This document shows positions 44,345-53,779 of a DNA stretch of 64,000 nt, piece by piece. Source of the DNA: Anabaena cylindrica PCC 7122 (lineage in GTDB: Bacteria > Cyanobacteriota > Cyanobacteriia > Cyanobacteriales > Nostocaceae). Below the pieces are notes generated by a model, which made no database searches, was not told where the DNA came from, and worked only from the letters and a program-made list of their open reading frames with translations. The translations under genes and the position numbers were made by a program. Numbering within the stretch: position 1 is the stretch's first letter; every line of letters starts with the position of its first letter. The stretch lies in assembly GCF_000317695.1 (NCBI RefSeq), contig NC_019771.1, positions 5,942,001-6,006,000 of the forward strand, in the 5' to 3' direction.

Positions 44345-45439
44345 ATGGCTAAAAAAAATCTACTTACTCAGTGCTTACACAGCTCATTTCCAGCCGATTT
44401 TTACAAAAATTCCGCACAGCGATTAGGACTTTTGTTTGCTTCTTCGGCATTTTTGGTGTTGGGTTTACCGACAATTATTGATTTACCAGAAAGTAAGCTG
44501 TTGGCGCAAAGTGTGGTTTCCCAGGATTTGGACGCAGCTATTTTGTATCAACTGGGAGTTACCCGCTATCACCGCCAAGACTTCAAAAGTGCTGAATCTG
44601 CCTTTAGACAAGCTTTACAGCGAGATATTAATATTGGTTCAGCACGGCATTATTTAGGTAATATCTTGATGAAACAAAATCGCCTAGAGTTAGCTGTACA
44701 AGAATATGGGGAAGCGATTAAACTTAATCCCAATTTTGGCGAAGCTTATTACAATTTGGGATTAGCTCTGCAAAAACAAGGACAAAAAGAAGCGGCAATT
44801 AGTGCTTACCGGCAAGCGTTGGTAGTCAGTCCGACGATGGCAGCAGCCCACTATAACTTGGGAATAGTTTTGTATGAACAAGAACAGCGAGAAGAAGCAA
44901 TTGCGGCTTATCAACAAGCAATTAATTTAGATGGTAGCAATGCCAATGCTTATTTTAATTTAGCGATCGCACTCCAGCAAGAAGGACAAGTAGAAAATGC
45001 GATCGCAGCCTATCGTCAAACCTTAACACTAAATCCTGAAAATACCTTAGCTTACAACAACTTAGGCAGTCTCTTCGTAATTCAAAATCAACCATTAGAG
45101 GCTATTGCCATTTACCAAAAAGCTATTCGCCAAAATCCCAAAAATGCCTTAGCTTATTATAACTTAGGAGTAACTTTATATAATCAAGGCGATCTCAAGA
45201 CAGCGAATCAAGCATTTAAACGCGCTCGTCAAGAGTATAGCGAACAAGGAAATACTGAAAAAACCGCAAAAATTGACGAGATTACCCAAAAAATTACCGA
45301 ACATTTAACACCCAAAAAACCACAAACCCCAACCCCCACTCCTAAGAATGATGTGATTTTACCCGCACCTGAAGAAATAATGCCCGTCAACTCTAATGAT
45401 ATGCCTAACACTGTAGAACAACAGCCAAAAACACCTTAG
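44345..45439 (+). CDS. TPR-repeat protein, secreted or membrane-anchored
   Basis: The 364-residue protein (from the ATG at 44345) has an N-terminal hydrophobic segment (LGLLFASSAFLVLGLPTII), about seven TPR motifs (residues ~60-310, each with A.Y.LG..L...G...EAI.AY..A) and a Pro/Thr-rich, disordered C-terminal tail. TPRs form a protein-binding solenoid. The upstream 24 codons of the same frame are unlikely to be translated. It follows queA closely (75 bp) and may be co-transcribed. Function is unknown. Confidence 0.85.
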   Translation: MAKKNLLTQCLHSSFPADFYKNSAQRLGLLFASSAFLVLGLPTIIDLPESKLLAQSVVSQDLDAAILYQLGVTRYHRQDFKSAESAFRQALQRDINIGSARHYLGNILMKQNRLELAVQEYGEAIKLNPNFGEAYYNLGLALQKQGQKEAAISAYRQALVVSPTMAAAHYNLGIVLYEQEQREEAIAAYQQAINLDGSNANAYFNLAIALQQEGQVENAIAAYRQTLTLNPENTLAYNNLGSLFVIQNQPLEAIAIYQKAIRQNPKNALAYYNLGVTLYNQGDLKTANQAFKRARQEYSEQGNTEKTAKIDEITQKITEHLTPKKPQTPTPTPKNDVILPAPEEIMPVNSNDMPNTVEQQPKTP

Positions 45440-45482
45440 AAGAAATCAGGGAAACAAGGTATTTATAACCCTGTTTCCTGTT

Positions 45483-46178
45483 TCAAATTGGCAAGCGATT
45501 AATATCCTTGTTACAGCCAATAACTACCATTGCTGTACCGCGTTCTAAACGCCTAGTAGGGTCAGGATTAATCTTAAATTTACCATCCTGACTCACTGCC
45601 AACAAATTCAAACCATAACGATTACGAAGTTGAATTTCAGCAACAGTTTTACCGTGAAATTCATCAGGGACAATCAACTCAACAATGCTGTGATCTGGGT
45701 CGAGGTCAAATCTATCGAGAATTGATGGTTTAGTCAGTGTTCTAGCTAAAGCACAACCAGCTTCAAACTCTGGAAAAACAACATGATCTGCTCCCACTCG
45801 TTTTAATAACTTGCGGTGAACTTCACTAGAAGCTTTAGCAACTACATGAGGTACACCAGCTTCTTTGACATTGAGAGTGGTGATAATACTCTCTTGAATA
45901 TAGTTACCGATTGCTACAATTACTGTATCAAATTCAAAAATACCAGCTTCTTTAAGTGCCGCAGGTTCAGTTGAATCTAGTTGCACAGCATGACTAACAA
46001 TTTCATCAGTTAATGCTTCTGAAACTAGCTTTTCATCAACATCAGTAGCCAAAACTTGATAACCTAAATTATGCAATGTAGAACAAACAGAACGACCAAA
46101 GCGACCTAAACCAATTACAGCAAATTGGTTGTTGTCTTGGCGTAGACTGCGAAAAAACTTTAATGATGAAAGATTCAT
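45483..46178 (-). CDS. ktrA: TrkA/KtrA potassium uptake regulatory protein
   Basis: The cytosolic 231-residue protein regulates KtrB. It has an N-terminal RCK/Rossmann domain with FAVIGLGRFGRSVC (NAD/ATP loop) and a C-terminal RCK_C domain (VELIVPDEFHGKTVAEIQLRNRYG). The ATG at 46178 (MNLSSLKFF) is preferred; upstream codons are a tandem-repeat spacer. It lies downstream of ktrB on the same strand, separated by 88 bp containing heptamer repeats (AGGGAATAGGGAACAGGG). Confidence 0.93.
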   Translation of the reverse strand: MNLSSLKFFRSLRQDNNQFAVIGLGRFGRSVCSTLHNLGYQVLATDVDEKLVSEALTDEIVSHAVQLDSTEPAALKEAGIFEFDTVIVAIGNYIQESIITTLNVKEAGVPHVVAKASSEVHRKLLKRVGADHVVFPEFEAGCALARTLTKPSILDRFDLDPDHSIVELIVPDEFHGKTVAEIQLRNRYGLNLLAVSQDGKFKINPDPTRRLERGTAMVVIGCNKDINRLPI

Positions 46179-46266
46179 GATTTTGTCAGTTTTTAGGGAA
46201 TAGGGAACAGGGAATAGGGAACAGGAAAGATAAGAGGCAGAAGTTTTCCTAATCACCAATTACCTA

Positions 46267-47601
46267 TTAGCCAACAAGTAAATTCTCTTCTGGATAGTGA
46301 ACTCTGCTAGGACGAGGATCGCCTAATAAAGCTGACATCAATAATAAAACCCCAACTCTACCAATATACATTGTGACAATTAAAATTAGTTTTGCTGCTG
46401 TGGAAATACCACCAGTTATGCCTGTAGACAAACCAACTGTAGCAAACGCTGATACCACCTCAAACAAGATTTTAATAAACTCTAAGTTAGGATCTGTGAG
46501 GCTAATTAAAATTGTTGCCCCAATCACGGTAGCTAGAGAACCAAAAACTACGCCGACAGCTTTTAAAATCAGTGATATGGCTATCTTCCGATCATACAAT
46601 AAAACTTCCTCTTTCCCTTGAAGGATAGATTTTGTACAACTAGTTAGAACTCTCAGCGTTGTCGTTTTTATACCTCCTCCCGTACCTCCAGGACTTGCAC
46701 CAATAAACATCAAAGCAATAGTAATAAATAAACCAGAATCTGTCATTTGCCCTATGTCAATAGTGTTAAATCCAGCAGTTCTAGGAGTAACTGATTGAAA
46801 CCAAGCCGATAATAATTGATTAGTAAAACTCAAATTACCAAATGTTTGAGGATTCCTAATTTCTATACAAAAAAAGGCTACTGTTCCCAATACTAAAAGT
46901 ATCAAAGTTGTGCTGGTTGCTACTTTAAAATCAAGAGAGAATAAGATGGCATTGGGTTTTTTTAAAATTCTATCGCGTAACCAAAGATATATATCTAAAA
47001 TTACCTGATAACCAATTCCTCCAAAAATAATTAAGCCGGTGATTGTAAAAACTACTAATCCAGAACTTTGATAGCCTATTAAGTTGTCTTTAAACAGACT
47101 AAAACCCGCATTATTCCAAGCATTGACGCTATGAAATATTGCTAACCACAATCCTTGATTCCAACCATAATCAGGAACAAAAGCTGGCAATAATAATAAT
47201 ATTCCCGTGATTTCAAAAATCATGGTTGTCGCAATGATTGAACGGATAATCTGCGTGCTACCGCTAATCCCTGGACGGTCTAAAGCTTGTTGAATTGCTA
47301 CTTTTTGTCGCAGGTCAAATCTCCTGCCAATTAACAAAATCAAAAATGTGGTAGTTGTCATATACCCTAAACCACCAATTTGAGCCAATAGTGTGATAAA
47401 CAATTGACCCCAAAAGGAGAAAAAAGTACCAGGATCAACTACTGATAACCCTGTAACACAAACTGCGGAAGTTGAGGTAAAAAGTGCTACAATTGGATCA
47501 TTCCACATACCATTGCTAGTTGAGAAAGGCATCATTAACAGGATAGCTCCTAGCAGGATGACAGCCATGAATCCCAAGCAGATTGTGCGAGCAACAGTCA
47601 T
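46267..47601 (-). CDS. ktrB: TrkH/KtrB-type potassium transporter
   Basis: The 444-residue membrane protein has the four M1-P-M2 units of the family with pore-loop glycines in STSAVCVTGLSVVD, HSVNAWNNAGFSL, QSVTPRTAGFNTID and SAFATVGLSTGIT. It imports K+ (with Na+ coupling in cyanobacterial Ktr) and works with KtrA downstream. It is the first gene of the ktrBA pair and diverges from the tocopherol methyltransferase gene. Confidence 0.95.
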   Translation of the reverse strand: MTVARTICLGFMAVILLGAILLMMPFSTSNGMWNDPIVALFTSTSAVCVTGLSVVDPGTFFSFWGQLFITLLAQIGGLGYMTTTTFLILLIGRRFDLRQKVAIQQALDRPGISGSTQIIRSIIATTMIFEITGILLLLPAFVPDYGWNQGLWLAIFHSVNAWNNAGFSLFKDNLIGYQSSGLVVFTITGLIIFGGIGYQVILDIYLWLRDRILKKPNAILFSLDFKVATSTTLILLVLGTVAFFCIEIRNPQTFGNLSFTNQLLSAWFQSVTPRTAGFNTIDIGQMTDSGLFITIALMFIGASPGGTGGGIKTTTLRVLTSCTKSILQGKEEVLLYDRKIAISLILKAVGVVFGSLATVIGATILISLTDPNLEFIKILFEVVSAFATVGLSTGITGGISTAAKLILIVTMYIGRVGVLLLMSALLGDPRPSRVHYPEENLLVG

Positions 47602-47729
47602 AAAGTAATTTACAATTTTCTTCTGGAAGCAAAGTCGCCTTAAGCAAAATTGCCTTATCTAATTAAATACACAGATGGTAGCCTAACAATATGTTTTTTG
47701 AAATTCGGCTTTGTCTTCTCTGGTGACTC

Positions 47730-48572
47730 ATGAGTACAACACTTTATCAGCAAATTCAACAATTTTACGATGCTTCCTCTGGTTTGTGGGAACAAATCTG
47801 GGGAGAACATATGCATCATGGTTACTATGGTCCCGACGGGAACCAGAGGAAAGACCGCCGTTTAGCCCAAATTGATTTAATCGAAGAATTGCTGAAATGG
47901 TCAGGGGTTAAGGGTGCGGAAAATATCCTGGATGTTGGTTGTGGGATTGGTGGCAGTTCTTTATACTTAGCTGACAAGTTTAATGCTAAGTCAACAGGGA
48001 TTACACTGAGTCCTGTACAAGCGGCTAGAGCGACGGCTAGAGCGAGGGAGGCTAATTTGAGCCAGAGAAGTCAGTTCCTTGTGGCCAATGCTCAAGAAAT
48101 GCCTTTTGCTGATGATTCTTTTGATTTGGTGTGGTCGCTGGAAAGTGGCGAACATATGCCAGATAAGACTAAGTTTTTGCAAGAGTGCTACCGGGTGTTA
48201 AAGCCTGGTGGGACTTTGATTATGGTGACTTGGTGTCATCGACCAATTGATAGAAAACCACTAAATGCAGACGAACAGAAGCATTTAGATGATATTTATC
48301 GCGTTTATTGTTTACCTTACGTGCTTTCGTTGCCAGAGTATGAAGCGATCGCACGTCAACTACCATTAAACAACATCCGCACCGCCGATTGGTCAACCGC
48401 TGTCGCTCCATTTTGGAATATGGTAATTGATTCAGCATTCACCCCTCAAGCAGTGTTTGGGTTACTGGTTTCTGGTTGGAGTACAATTCAAGGGGCGCTT
48501 TCTTTGGGTCTAATGCGTCGGGGTTATGAACGGGGGTTAATTCGGTTTGGATTATTATGCGGTCATAAATGA
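47730..48572 (+). CDS. gamma-tocopherol methyltransferase (VTE4-like)
   Basis: The 280-residue SAM-dependent methyltransferase has motif I DVGCGIGGSSLYL (residues ~70-82), DDSFDLVWSLESGEHM and LKPGGTLIMVTWCHR. The N-terminus QQFYDASSGLWEQIWGEHMHHGYY is characteristic of tocopherol and related methyltransferases. It methylates gamma- to alpha-tocopherol in thylakoids. The homogentisate phytyltransferase gene of the same pathway follows 331 bp later, on the same strand. A related methyltransferase of quinone or sarcosine type cannot be fully excluded. Confidence 0.85.
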   Translation: MSTTLYQQIQQFYDASSGLWEQIWGEHMHHGYYGPDGNQRKDRRLAQIDLIEELLKWSGVKGAENILDVGCGIGGSSLYLADKFNAKSTGITLSPVQAARATARAREANLSQRSQFLVANAQEMPFADDSFDLVWSLESGEHMPDKTKFLQECYRVLKPGGTLIMVTWCHRPIDRKPLNADEQKHLDDIYRVYCLPYVLSLPEYEAIARQLPLNNIRTADWSTAVAPFWNMVIDSAFTPQAVFGLLVSGWSTIQGALSLGLMRRGYERGLIRFGLLCGHK

Positions 48573-48575
48573 TAG

Positions 48576-48705
48576 TAGGAGTTCGGAGTTCGGAGTCAGG
48601 CGTTCAGGAGTTCGGAGTTCCGAGTTCCGAGTTCGGAGTTCCGAGTTCGGAGTCAGGCGTTCAGGAGTTCAGGATTCAGGATTCAGGATTCAGGATTCAG
48701 GAGTC
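48576..48705. repeat. composite heptamer tandem-repeat array
   Basis: Over 130 bp, GAGTTCG, GAGTTCC, GAGTCAG, GCGTTCA and GATTCAG heptamers follow in blocks. It starts 4 bp after the stop codon of the methyltransferase. The remaining spacer to 48903 contains a solo MITE end (48736-48764) and CGGGCGGG / CCGCCC repeat arms; no gene is seen. Confidence 0.92.
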
Positions 48706-48903
48706 TTTTGCTATATGGCTTGTTTTGTAAATTCTGTACCTCATTCAGGTGCATACCGCTATAAACACATTTAAAAGCCCGTACGGGCGGGGTTTACCTC
48801 GCCCTTTGAATTTGCTTTGAATCTGTTTTGAATTTGCCAAAGTCTCCCGCCCTTTGGGTTTTTCTTTATAGTTCTTTTGTAGTTTCTAGTTAGAGAGTAG
48901 AAA

Positions 48904-49845
48904 ATGAATCAGTTTTATAAACAGAATTCTCCGATTTCTTCGGTAAACTGGCTTTATGCCTTTTGGAAATTTTCCCGACCACACACAATTATCGGCACAA
49001 GTTTAAGTGTATTGGGGTTATATTTAATTACCCTTGGTGTCACTTCCACAAACTTTTCCAATCCTCATCTGGGTCAAATTTTAGGAACTTGGATTGCTTG
49101 TATATCTGGAAATATATATATAGTTGGTTTAAACCAATTAGAAGATGTTGATATTGACAAAATTAATAAACCTCATTTACCCATAGCATCAGGTGAATTT
49201 ACTAAAGAACAAGGTAAATTAATTGTCATTGTTACCGGAATTTTAGCACTGATTACCGCTTGGTTAAATGGCCCTTATTTATTGGGAATGGTGGCGATTA
49301 GTTTGGCAATTGGTACAGCTTATTCTTTACCGCCAATTCGTTTAAAACAGTTTCCCTTTTGGGCTGCATTGTGTATCTTTTCTGTTAGGGGGACAATTGT
49401 TAACTTAGGACTATTTTTGCATTTTAATTGGTTATTGCAAAAAAGCCAAAGTATTCCAGGTGCTGTATGGGCGCTAACTGTGTTTATATTGGTATTTACA
49501 TTTGCGATCGCCATTTTTAAAGATATCCCTGATATGGAAGGCGATAAACTTTACAACATTACTACATTTACCCTGCAACTGGGACAACAAGCAGTATTCA
49601 ATCTTGCCCTTTGGGTATTAACTGTTTGCTATGTAGGAATGATTATGGTTGCTGTATTAGGTATAGCCGAAGTTAATGCCATATTTATATTTATCACCCA
49701 TATAGTAGCCTTAATTGTCATGTGGTGGCAGAGTAGAAAAGTAGACTTGCAAGATAAAAGTGCGATCGCAAGTTTTTATCAGTTTATCTGGAAACTGTTT
49801 TTCATCGAATATCTAATTTTCCCTTTTGCGTGTATTTTGGCTTAA
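48904..49845 (+). CDS. homogentisate phytyltransferase (UbiA family)
   Basis: The 313-residue membrane enzyme joins homogentisate to phytyl diphosphate, the committed step of tocopherol synthesis. It has about nine transmembrane helices and both aspartate-rich motifs: NQLEDVDIDKINKPHLPIASG (prenyl-diphosphate binding) and IFKDIPDMEGDK. FSRPHTIIGTS at the N-terminus is typical of the VTE2/Slr1736 group. It forms a tocopherol pair with the methyltransferase upstream. Confidence 0.92.
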   Translation: MNQFYKQNSPISSVNWLYAFWKFSRPHTIIGTSLSVLGLYLITLGVTSTNFSNPHLGQILGTWIACISGNIYIVGLNQLEDVDIDKINKPHLPIASGEFTKEQGKLIVIVTGILALITAWLNGPYLLGMVAISLAIGTAYSLPPIRLKQFPFWAALCIFSVRGTIVNLGLFLHFNWLLQKSQSIPGAVWALTVFILVFTFAIAIFKDIPDMEGDKLYNITTFTLQLGQQAVFNLALWVLTVCYVGMIMVAVLGIAEVNAIFIFITHIVALIVMWWQSRKVDLQDKSAIASFYQFIWKLFFIEYLIFPFACILA

Positions 49846-49849
49846 AATC

Positions 49850-50317
49850 ATGTTAGAAAATTCACCAGTTAGTAATATTTTTGCTATATCTTTAGTAATT
49901 GTCAGTATTGGGACTCTCATTTATTTCGCCTTGAGAACATTAATTACTTCAAACTTATTTCAAAAAGGCATCAAGCTTTTTCAAGCGAAAGATTACGAAG
50001 GTGCAGAAGCTGCTTTTCGTCAAGTAATTGCCATCAACTCTACTAATGATATGGTGCGGTTATTATTAGGCGATATTTTAAACCACAAAGGCGAAATTGA
50101 TCAAGCCAAAGAATTATTCAGCGAAGTAATTATTCTTAATCCTAAAAATCCCAATGCTTACCTCCGCTTGGCCAATATTTTGCTACTCCAAAAAAATGAA
50201 GCAGAAGCAATAAATAACCTCAAACAAGCCAAAGATTTATTCCAAAAACAGCGTCAACCCCAAAAAGTAGAAACAATAGAGAAAATTCTCCAAGATATCA
50301 CAGGTGAAAGGGAATAG
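49850..50317 (+). CDS. membrane-anchored TPR protein
   Basis: The 155-residue protein has one N-terminal transmembrane helix (ISLVIVSIGTLIYFALRTLI) and two to three TPR units (KDYEGAEAAFRQVIAIN; GEIDQAKELFSEVIILN; NEAEAINNLKQAKDLF). The ATG at 49850 is chosen; it follows the phytyltransferase stop by 5 bp, so the two are likely co-transcribed. Function is unknown, perhaps a scaffold in the thylakoid or plasma membrane. Confidence 0.82.
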   Translation: MLENSPVSNIFAISLVIVSIGTLIYFALRTLITSNLFQKGIKLFQAKDYEGAEAAFRQVIAINSTNDMVRLLLGDILNHKGEIDQAKELFSEVIILNPKNPNAYLRLANILLLQKNEAEAINNLKQAKDLFQKQRQPQKVETIEKILQDITGERE

Positions 50318-50340
50318 GGGAAAAATTCAGAGGGAACAGA

Positions 50341-50550
50341 AAAAACTTATGTTTAAAAACATGAGATTGAAATAATAACACTGTTTTTTTGACAATACCT
50401 TGTCCAAATTGGAAAAAACCTTGATTTGTAGGTTGGGTTGAAGCATGAAACCCAACAAATGCGTTGGGTTGCGCTGTCGCTTAACCCAACCTACCGAAAA
50501 TGGACAAGGTATTGTTTGACTGAGATTTAAACTCAAAACTAAAGTTTCTT
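50341..50550. repeat. dispersed repeat R1, copy 2 (reverse), split by a MITE
   Basis: 50341-50391 and 50515-50550 match, in reverse complement, the two arms of copy 1 at 42609-42725. The middle of copy 1 is missing, and the MITE at 50393-50514 lies at the junction. Confidence 0.65.
50393..50514. mobile_element. 122-bp MITE with 14-bp perfect TIRs
   Basis: CAATACCTTGTCCA (50393-50406) and TGGACAAGGTATTG (50501-50514) are perfect inverted repeats. The interior folds as GTAGGTTGGGTT / AACCCAACCTAC with a nested AACCCAAC / GTTGGGTT pair. It lies inside repeat R1. Confidence 0.85.
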
Positions 50551-50587
50551 ATCTGTTCACTATTCCCTGTTCCCTTTTTTGTAACCA

Positions 50588-51301
50588 ATGACCAATAATA
50601 AAGTTTACCTTGTGGGTGCTGGACCAGGAGATTTGGCATATTTAACTGTCAAAGCTTATCGTCTTTTGGCATCTGCCCAAGTCTTAGTTTATGATGCTTT
50701 AGTAGATGCTCAATTGTTAGATTGTGTCCCACATGATTGTCTAAAATTAGATGTTGGTAAACGTGGTGGTAAACCCAGCACTCCCCAAACTGAAATTAAC
50801 AATTTACTAGTTAAGCATTGTCAAGAAGGTAAACAAGTTATTCGGCTAAAATCAGGAGATCCTTTTATTTTTGGCCGTTGTATTTCTGAAATAGAAGCTT
50901 TAAAATCTGCTGGTTGTGAATTTGAAGTGATACCAGGAATTTCTTCAGCTTTAGCAGCACCTTTACTTGCAGGAATTCCTCTAACAGATAATGTTCTCAG
51001 TCGTTGTTTTGCGGTATTGACAGCACATGAACCAGACGTTTTAGACTGGGAAGCACTATCAAGATTAGAAACTTTGGTAATTTTGATGGGGGGGAAAAAT
51101 TTAGCAGAAATCGTTTATCAACTGCTACGCCATAACCTATCGCATTCCACACCAATTGCTATTATTCGGTGGGCAGGAACTCCTAGTCAAGAAATCTGCA
51201 TAGGTGAATTAGGCAATATTTTGGAACAAACTGCGGGTTTATCTCTCTCTCCAGCAGTAATTGTTATTGGTGAAGTTGTCCGGTTACGTCAATATTTGTA
51301 G
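50588..51301 (+). CDS. cobA: uroporphyrinogen-III C-methyltransferase
   Basis: The 237-residue SAM enzyme makes precorrin-2, the branch point to sirohaem and cobalamin. It shows KVYLVGAGPGDLAYLT, the VYDALV motif, RLKSGDPFIFGR, PGISSALAAP and ILMGGKN. No NAD-dependent CysG-type dehydrogenase domain is fused. hemD follows after 244 bp on the same strand, a common tetrapyrrole pairing. Confidence 0.95.
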   Translation: MTNNKVYLVGAGPGDLAYLTVKAYRLLASAQVLVYDALVDAQLLDCVPHDCLKLDVGKRGGKPSTPQTEINNLLVKHCQEGKQVIRLKSGDPFIFGRCISEIEALKSAGCEFEVIPGISSALAAPLLAGIPLTDNVLSRCFAVLTAHEPDVLDWEALSRLETLVILMGGKNLAEIVYQLLRHNLSHSTPIAIIRWAGTPSQEICIGELGNILEQTAGLSLSPAVIVIGEVVRLRQYL

Positions 51302-51545
51302 TATAATTACTTATCGAGGGCAGGAGTTAGGAGGCAGGAAGGAAAATGACCCCTAACGTCAGATACGACCAAAAGGAGCATATTTAAATTCAGTCGATAT
51401 CTATTTGATCATCGCTCTTCCCATTACTAACTGCAACAAATATGATTAAGTATATCTTTTACGGCCAGCAAAGCTCACAAACGAACATGATATAACCTGA
51501 GCAAGAATATCTTCATAAAATAGCCAAAACTCTCGTATTTTTCCT

Positions 51546-52340
51546 ATGTCAAGCACTCTTCCTCTTTCAGGTAAAACCATTCTAGTCACACGTTCAGTTG
51601 GACAGTCAAGCCAATTTAGCGATCGCTTGTCGGCAGCAGGTGCTACAGTCATTGAAATGCCAGCTTTAGAAATTGGCCCTCCTTCCAGCTGGAAAGCTTT
51701 AGATCAGGCAATTATTAATTTATCAACTTTTGACTGGTTAATTCTCACTTCTAGCAACGCTGTAGACTACTTTTTTCAAAGACTTCACACCCAAGGTAAA
51801 GATAAAAGTAATTTAAAAAAGATTAAAATTGCCGTTGTTGGTGAAAAAACAGCCCAAAGTCTTAAAAAACACAGTATTCGTCCTAATTTTATTCCTCCTC
51901 ACTTTATCGCTGACTCCTTAGTAACCAACTTTCCTGAAAACTTAGCAGGTAAAAAGATTTTATTTCCTAGAGTCGAAACCGGGGGTAGAGAAGTTTTAGT
52001 TAAAGAATTAACCGCTAAAGGTGCAGAAGTTATAGAAGTTCCCGCTTATGAATCTTGTTGTCCCCAGAATATTCCCCCAGCAGCAGAATTAGCTTTACAA
52101 AATCATACCCTAGATGTAATTACCTTTGCTAGCTCCAAGACTGTGCAGTTTTTCTATCTATTAGCAACTAGTAAATTAACAAATGGAGTGACACATTATT
52201 TCGACAAAATTTGTATTGCTTCTATTGGCCCCCAAACTTCTAAAATCTGCTCTGATTTATTCGGACGTGTTGATATTGAAGCTGAGGAATATACTGTAGA
52301 TGGTTTAATAAAAGCAATTATAAAATGGTCTAAAGGGTGA
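51546..52340 (+). CDS. hemD: uroporphyrinogen-III synthase
   Basis: The 264-residue enzyme closes hydroxymethylbilane with inversion of ring D to give uroporphyrinogen III, supplying CobA next door. The family is poorly conserved, but GKTILVTRS..Q..QF, LILTSSNAVDYFFQRL, IAVVGEKTAQSL and the C-terminal ITFASSKTVQFF and IASIGPQTSK are characteristic. Two Rossmann-like lobes are expected. It is followed by coaE at 40 bp. Confidence 0.93.
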   Translation: MSSTLPLSGKTILVTRSVGQSSQFSDRLSAAGATVIEMPALEIGPPSSWKALDQAIINLSTFDWLILTSSNAVDYFFQRLHTQGKDKSNLKKIKIAVVGEKTAQSLKKHSIRPNFIPPHFIADSLVTNFPENLAGKKILFPRVETGGREVLVKELTAKGAEVIEVPAYESCCPQNIPPAAELALQNHTLDVITFASSKTVQFFYLLATSKLTNGVTHYFDKICIASIGPQTSKICSDLFGRVDIEAEEYTVDGLIKAIIKWSKG

Positions 52341-52380
52341 TTGGGGGCTGGGTAATAGTTTTTCTAATTACCAATTACTA

Positions 52381-52983
52381 ATGAAAAAACATTTAATCGG
52401 TTTAACTGGTGGTATAGCTACGGGGAAAAGTACAGTGGCTAATTATTTAGTTACTGCTTATAATTTACCAATGTTAGATGCAGATGTTTATGCTAGAGAT
52501 GCAGTATCTGTTGGTTCACCTATTATTACACAAATTTCCCAACGTTACGGCAAACAAATTTTGCTACCAGATGGTAATTTAAATCGTTCTCAGTTGGGAG
52601 AAATTATTTTTAACCAGCCAGAAGAACGCCATTGGGTAGAAAATTTAATTCATCCTTATGTGAGGAATTGTTTTACTCAAGCTATTAATGAATTATCTGC
52701 AAATACTTTAATTTTAGTTATTCCTCTTTTATTTGAAGCTGGTTTAGAGAATTTAGTTGGTGAAATTTGGGTTGTATCTTGTTCACCACAACAGCAACAG
52801 CAAAGATTAATTCAGCGTAATAATTTAACTAATGAACAAGCAGTAGCTAGAATTAGTAGTCAATTATCTATTGCTGAAAAAGTAGCACGTGCTGATGTAG
52901 TTTTAGATAATTCCTCTACTTTAGAATCACTCTTACAACAAATAGATTTGGTGATGAAAAGGGTTGATACCAACTTGATATGA
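52381..52983 (+). CDS. coaE: dephospho-CoA kinase
   Basis: The 200-residue P-loop kinase completes coenzyme A synthesis by phosphorylating the 3'-OH of dephospho-CoA. It has LIGLTGGIATGKSTVA (Walker A), MLDADVYARDAV, VIPLLFEAGLE (CoA-binding region) and QQQRLIQRNN. It is the last gene of the cobA-hemD-coaE run, probably one transcript. Confidence 0.95.
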   Translation: MKKHLIGLTGGIATGKSTVANYLVTAYNLPMLDADVYARDAVSVGSPIITQISQRYGKQILLPDGNLNRSQLGEIIFNQPEERHWVENLIHPYVRNCFTQAINELSANTLILVIPLLFEAGLENLVGEIWVVSCSPQQQQQRLIQRNNLTNEQAVARISSQLSIAEKVARADVVLDNSSTLESLLQQIDLVMKRVDTNLI

Positions 52984-53212
52984 AAATGAAAATTGCAGTG
53001 TAAAATTTAGGCAAAAAAATCTTATAAACTTTAATCTGTATAGGAAATGATGCAGAATTTTTAATATTATTGCAAAATATTGTCTCCTTTTCCTGTTAAG
53101 ATTTCCCTCTTATCGACTGGCAATTTAGTATAACAAGTACCGTAGAGCCATTGATATTTATCAAGATGTTAATTTTGAGGATCAAGAATAATCAAACACG
53201 AATCATTAAATC

Positions 53213-53692
53213 TCAAGAAATGGGGACTCGATTAAATAAAACCCAATAAAATTCAAGCTGCTGGACTGCTTGGTTAAATTGTTCAAAATCTACAGGTTTG
53301 ACGATATAGCTATTCGCTCCCAGTTGGTAACTTTCTATTACATCTCTATCTTCGTCAGAAGAAGTCAAGACAACAACGGGAATCGTTTGAGTGCGAGGGT
53401 CAGATTTAAGTTGCCGTAAAACTTCCAATCCACTCACTTTTGGTAGTTTCAAATCTAGGAAAATAACTTTGGGTTGATTTGTGATGATACGGTGAGCATA
53501 GTTGCTGCGACAAAAGAAAAAATCGAGGGCTTCTGCTCCATCTGGAAGCCATTGGGTGTGACTTCCAATTCTGCTGCGACGTAAAGCCCGCATAGCTAGT
53601 TCGGCATCAGCAGGATTATCTTCAATTAACACAATAGATATCGGTTGTTGGAAAGATGTATCAGTGGGCTGATCAATGAGTCGGTCAGTCAT
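53213..53692 (-). CDS. response regulator, Rcp1 type (single REC domain)
   Basis: The 159-residue protein is one receiver domain: acidic pocket E24/D25 (IEDNPADAELAMRALRRS), phospho-acceptor D80 in VIFLDLKLPKVSG, T110 and K132 in YIVKPVDF. The NPADAEL form is the Rcp1 class that partners bacteriophytochromes and GAF histidine kinases. The giant histidine kinase gene ends 88 bp upstream on the same strand, so it is probably its partner. Confidence 0.93.
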   Translation of the reverse strand: MTDRLIDQPTDTSFQQPISIVLIEDNPADAELAMRALRRSRIGSHTQWLPDGAEALDFFFCRSNYAHRIITNQPKVIFLDLKLPKVSGLEVLRQLKSDPRTQTIPVVVLTSSDEDRDVIESYQLGANSYIVKPVDFEQFNQAVQQLEFYWVLFNRVPIS

Positions 53693-53779
53693 TATATTAT
53701 GGCAGGGAACAAGATTAGAGAATTGAAAACAGATTTATAGGAAAATGGAAAGCAGAGGAATAGAGAGGAAAATTCATAC

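Noticed and set aside
48576..48705. Possible CRISPR-like array
   Set aside because: The units are 7-bp tandem repeats without spacers; no cas gene is in the window.
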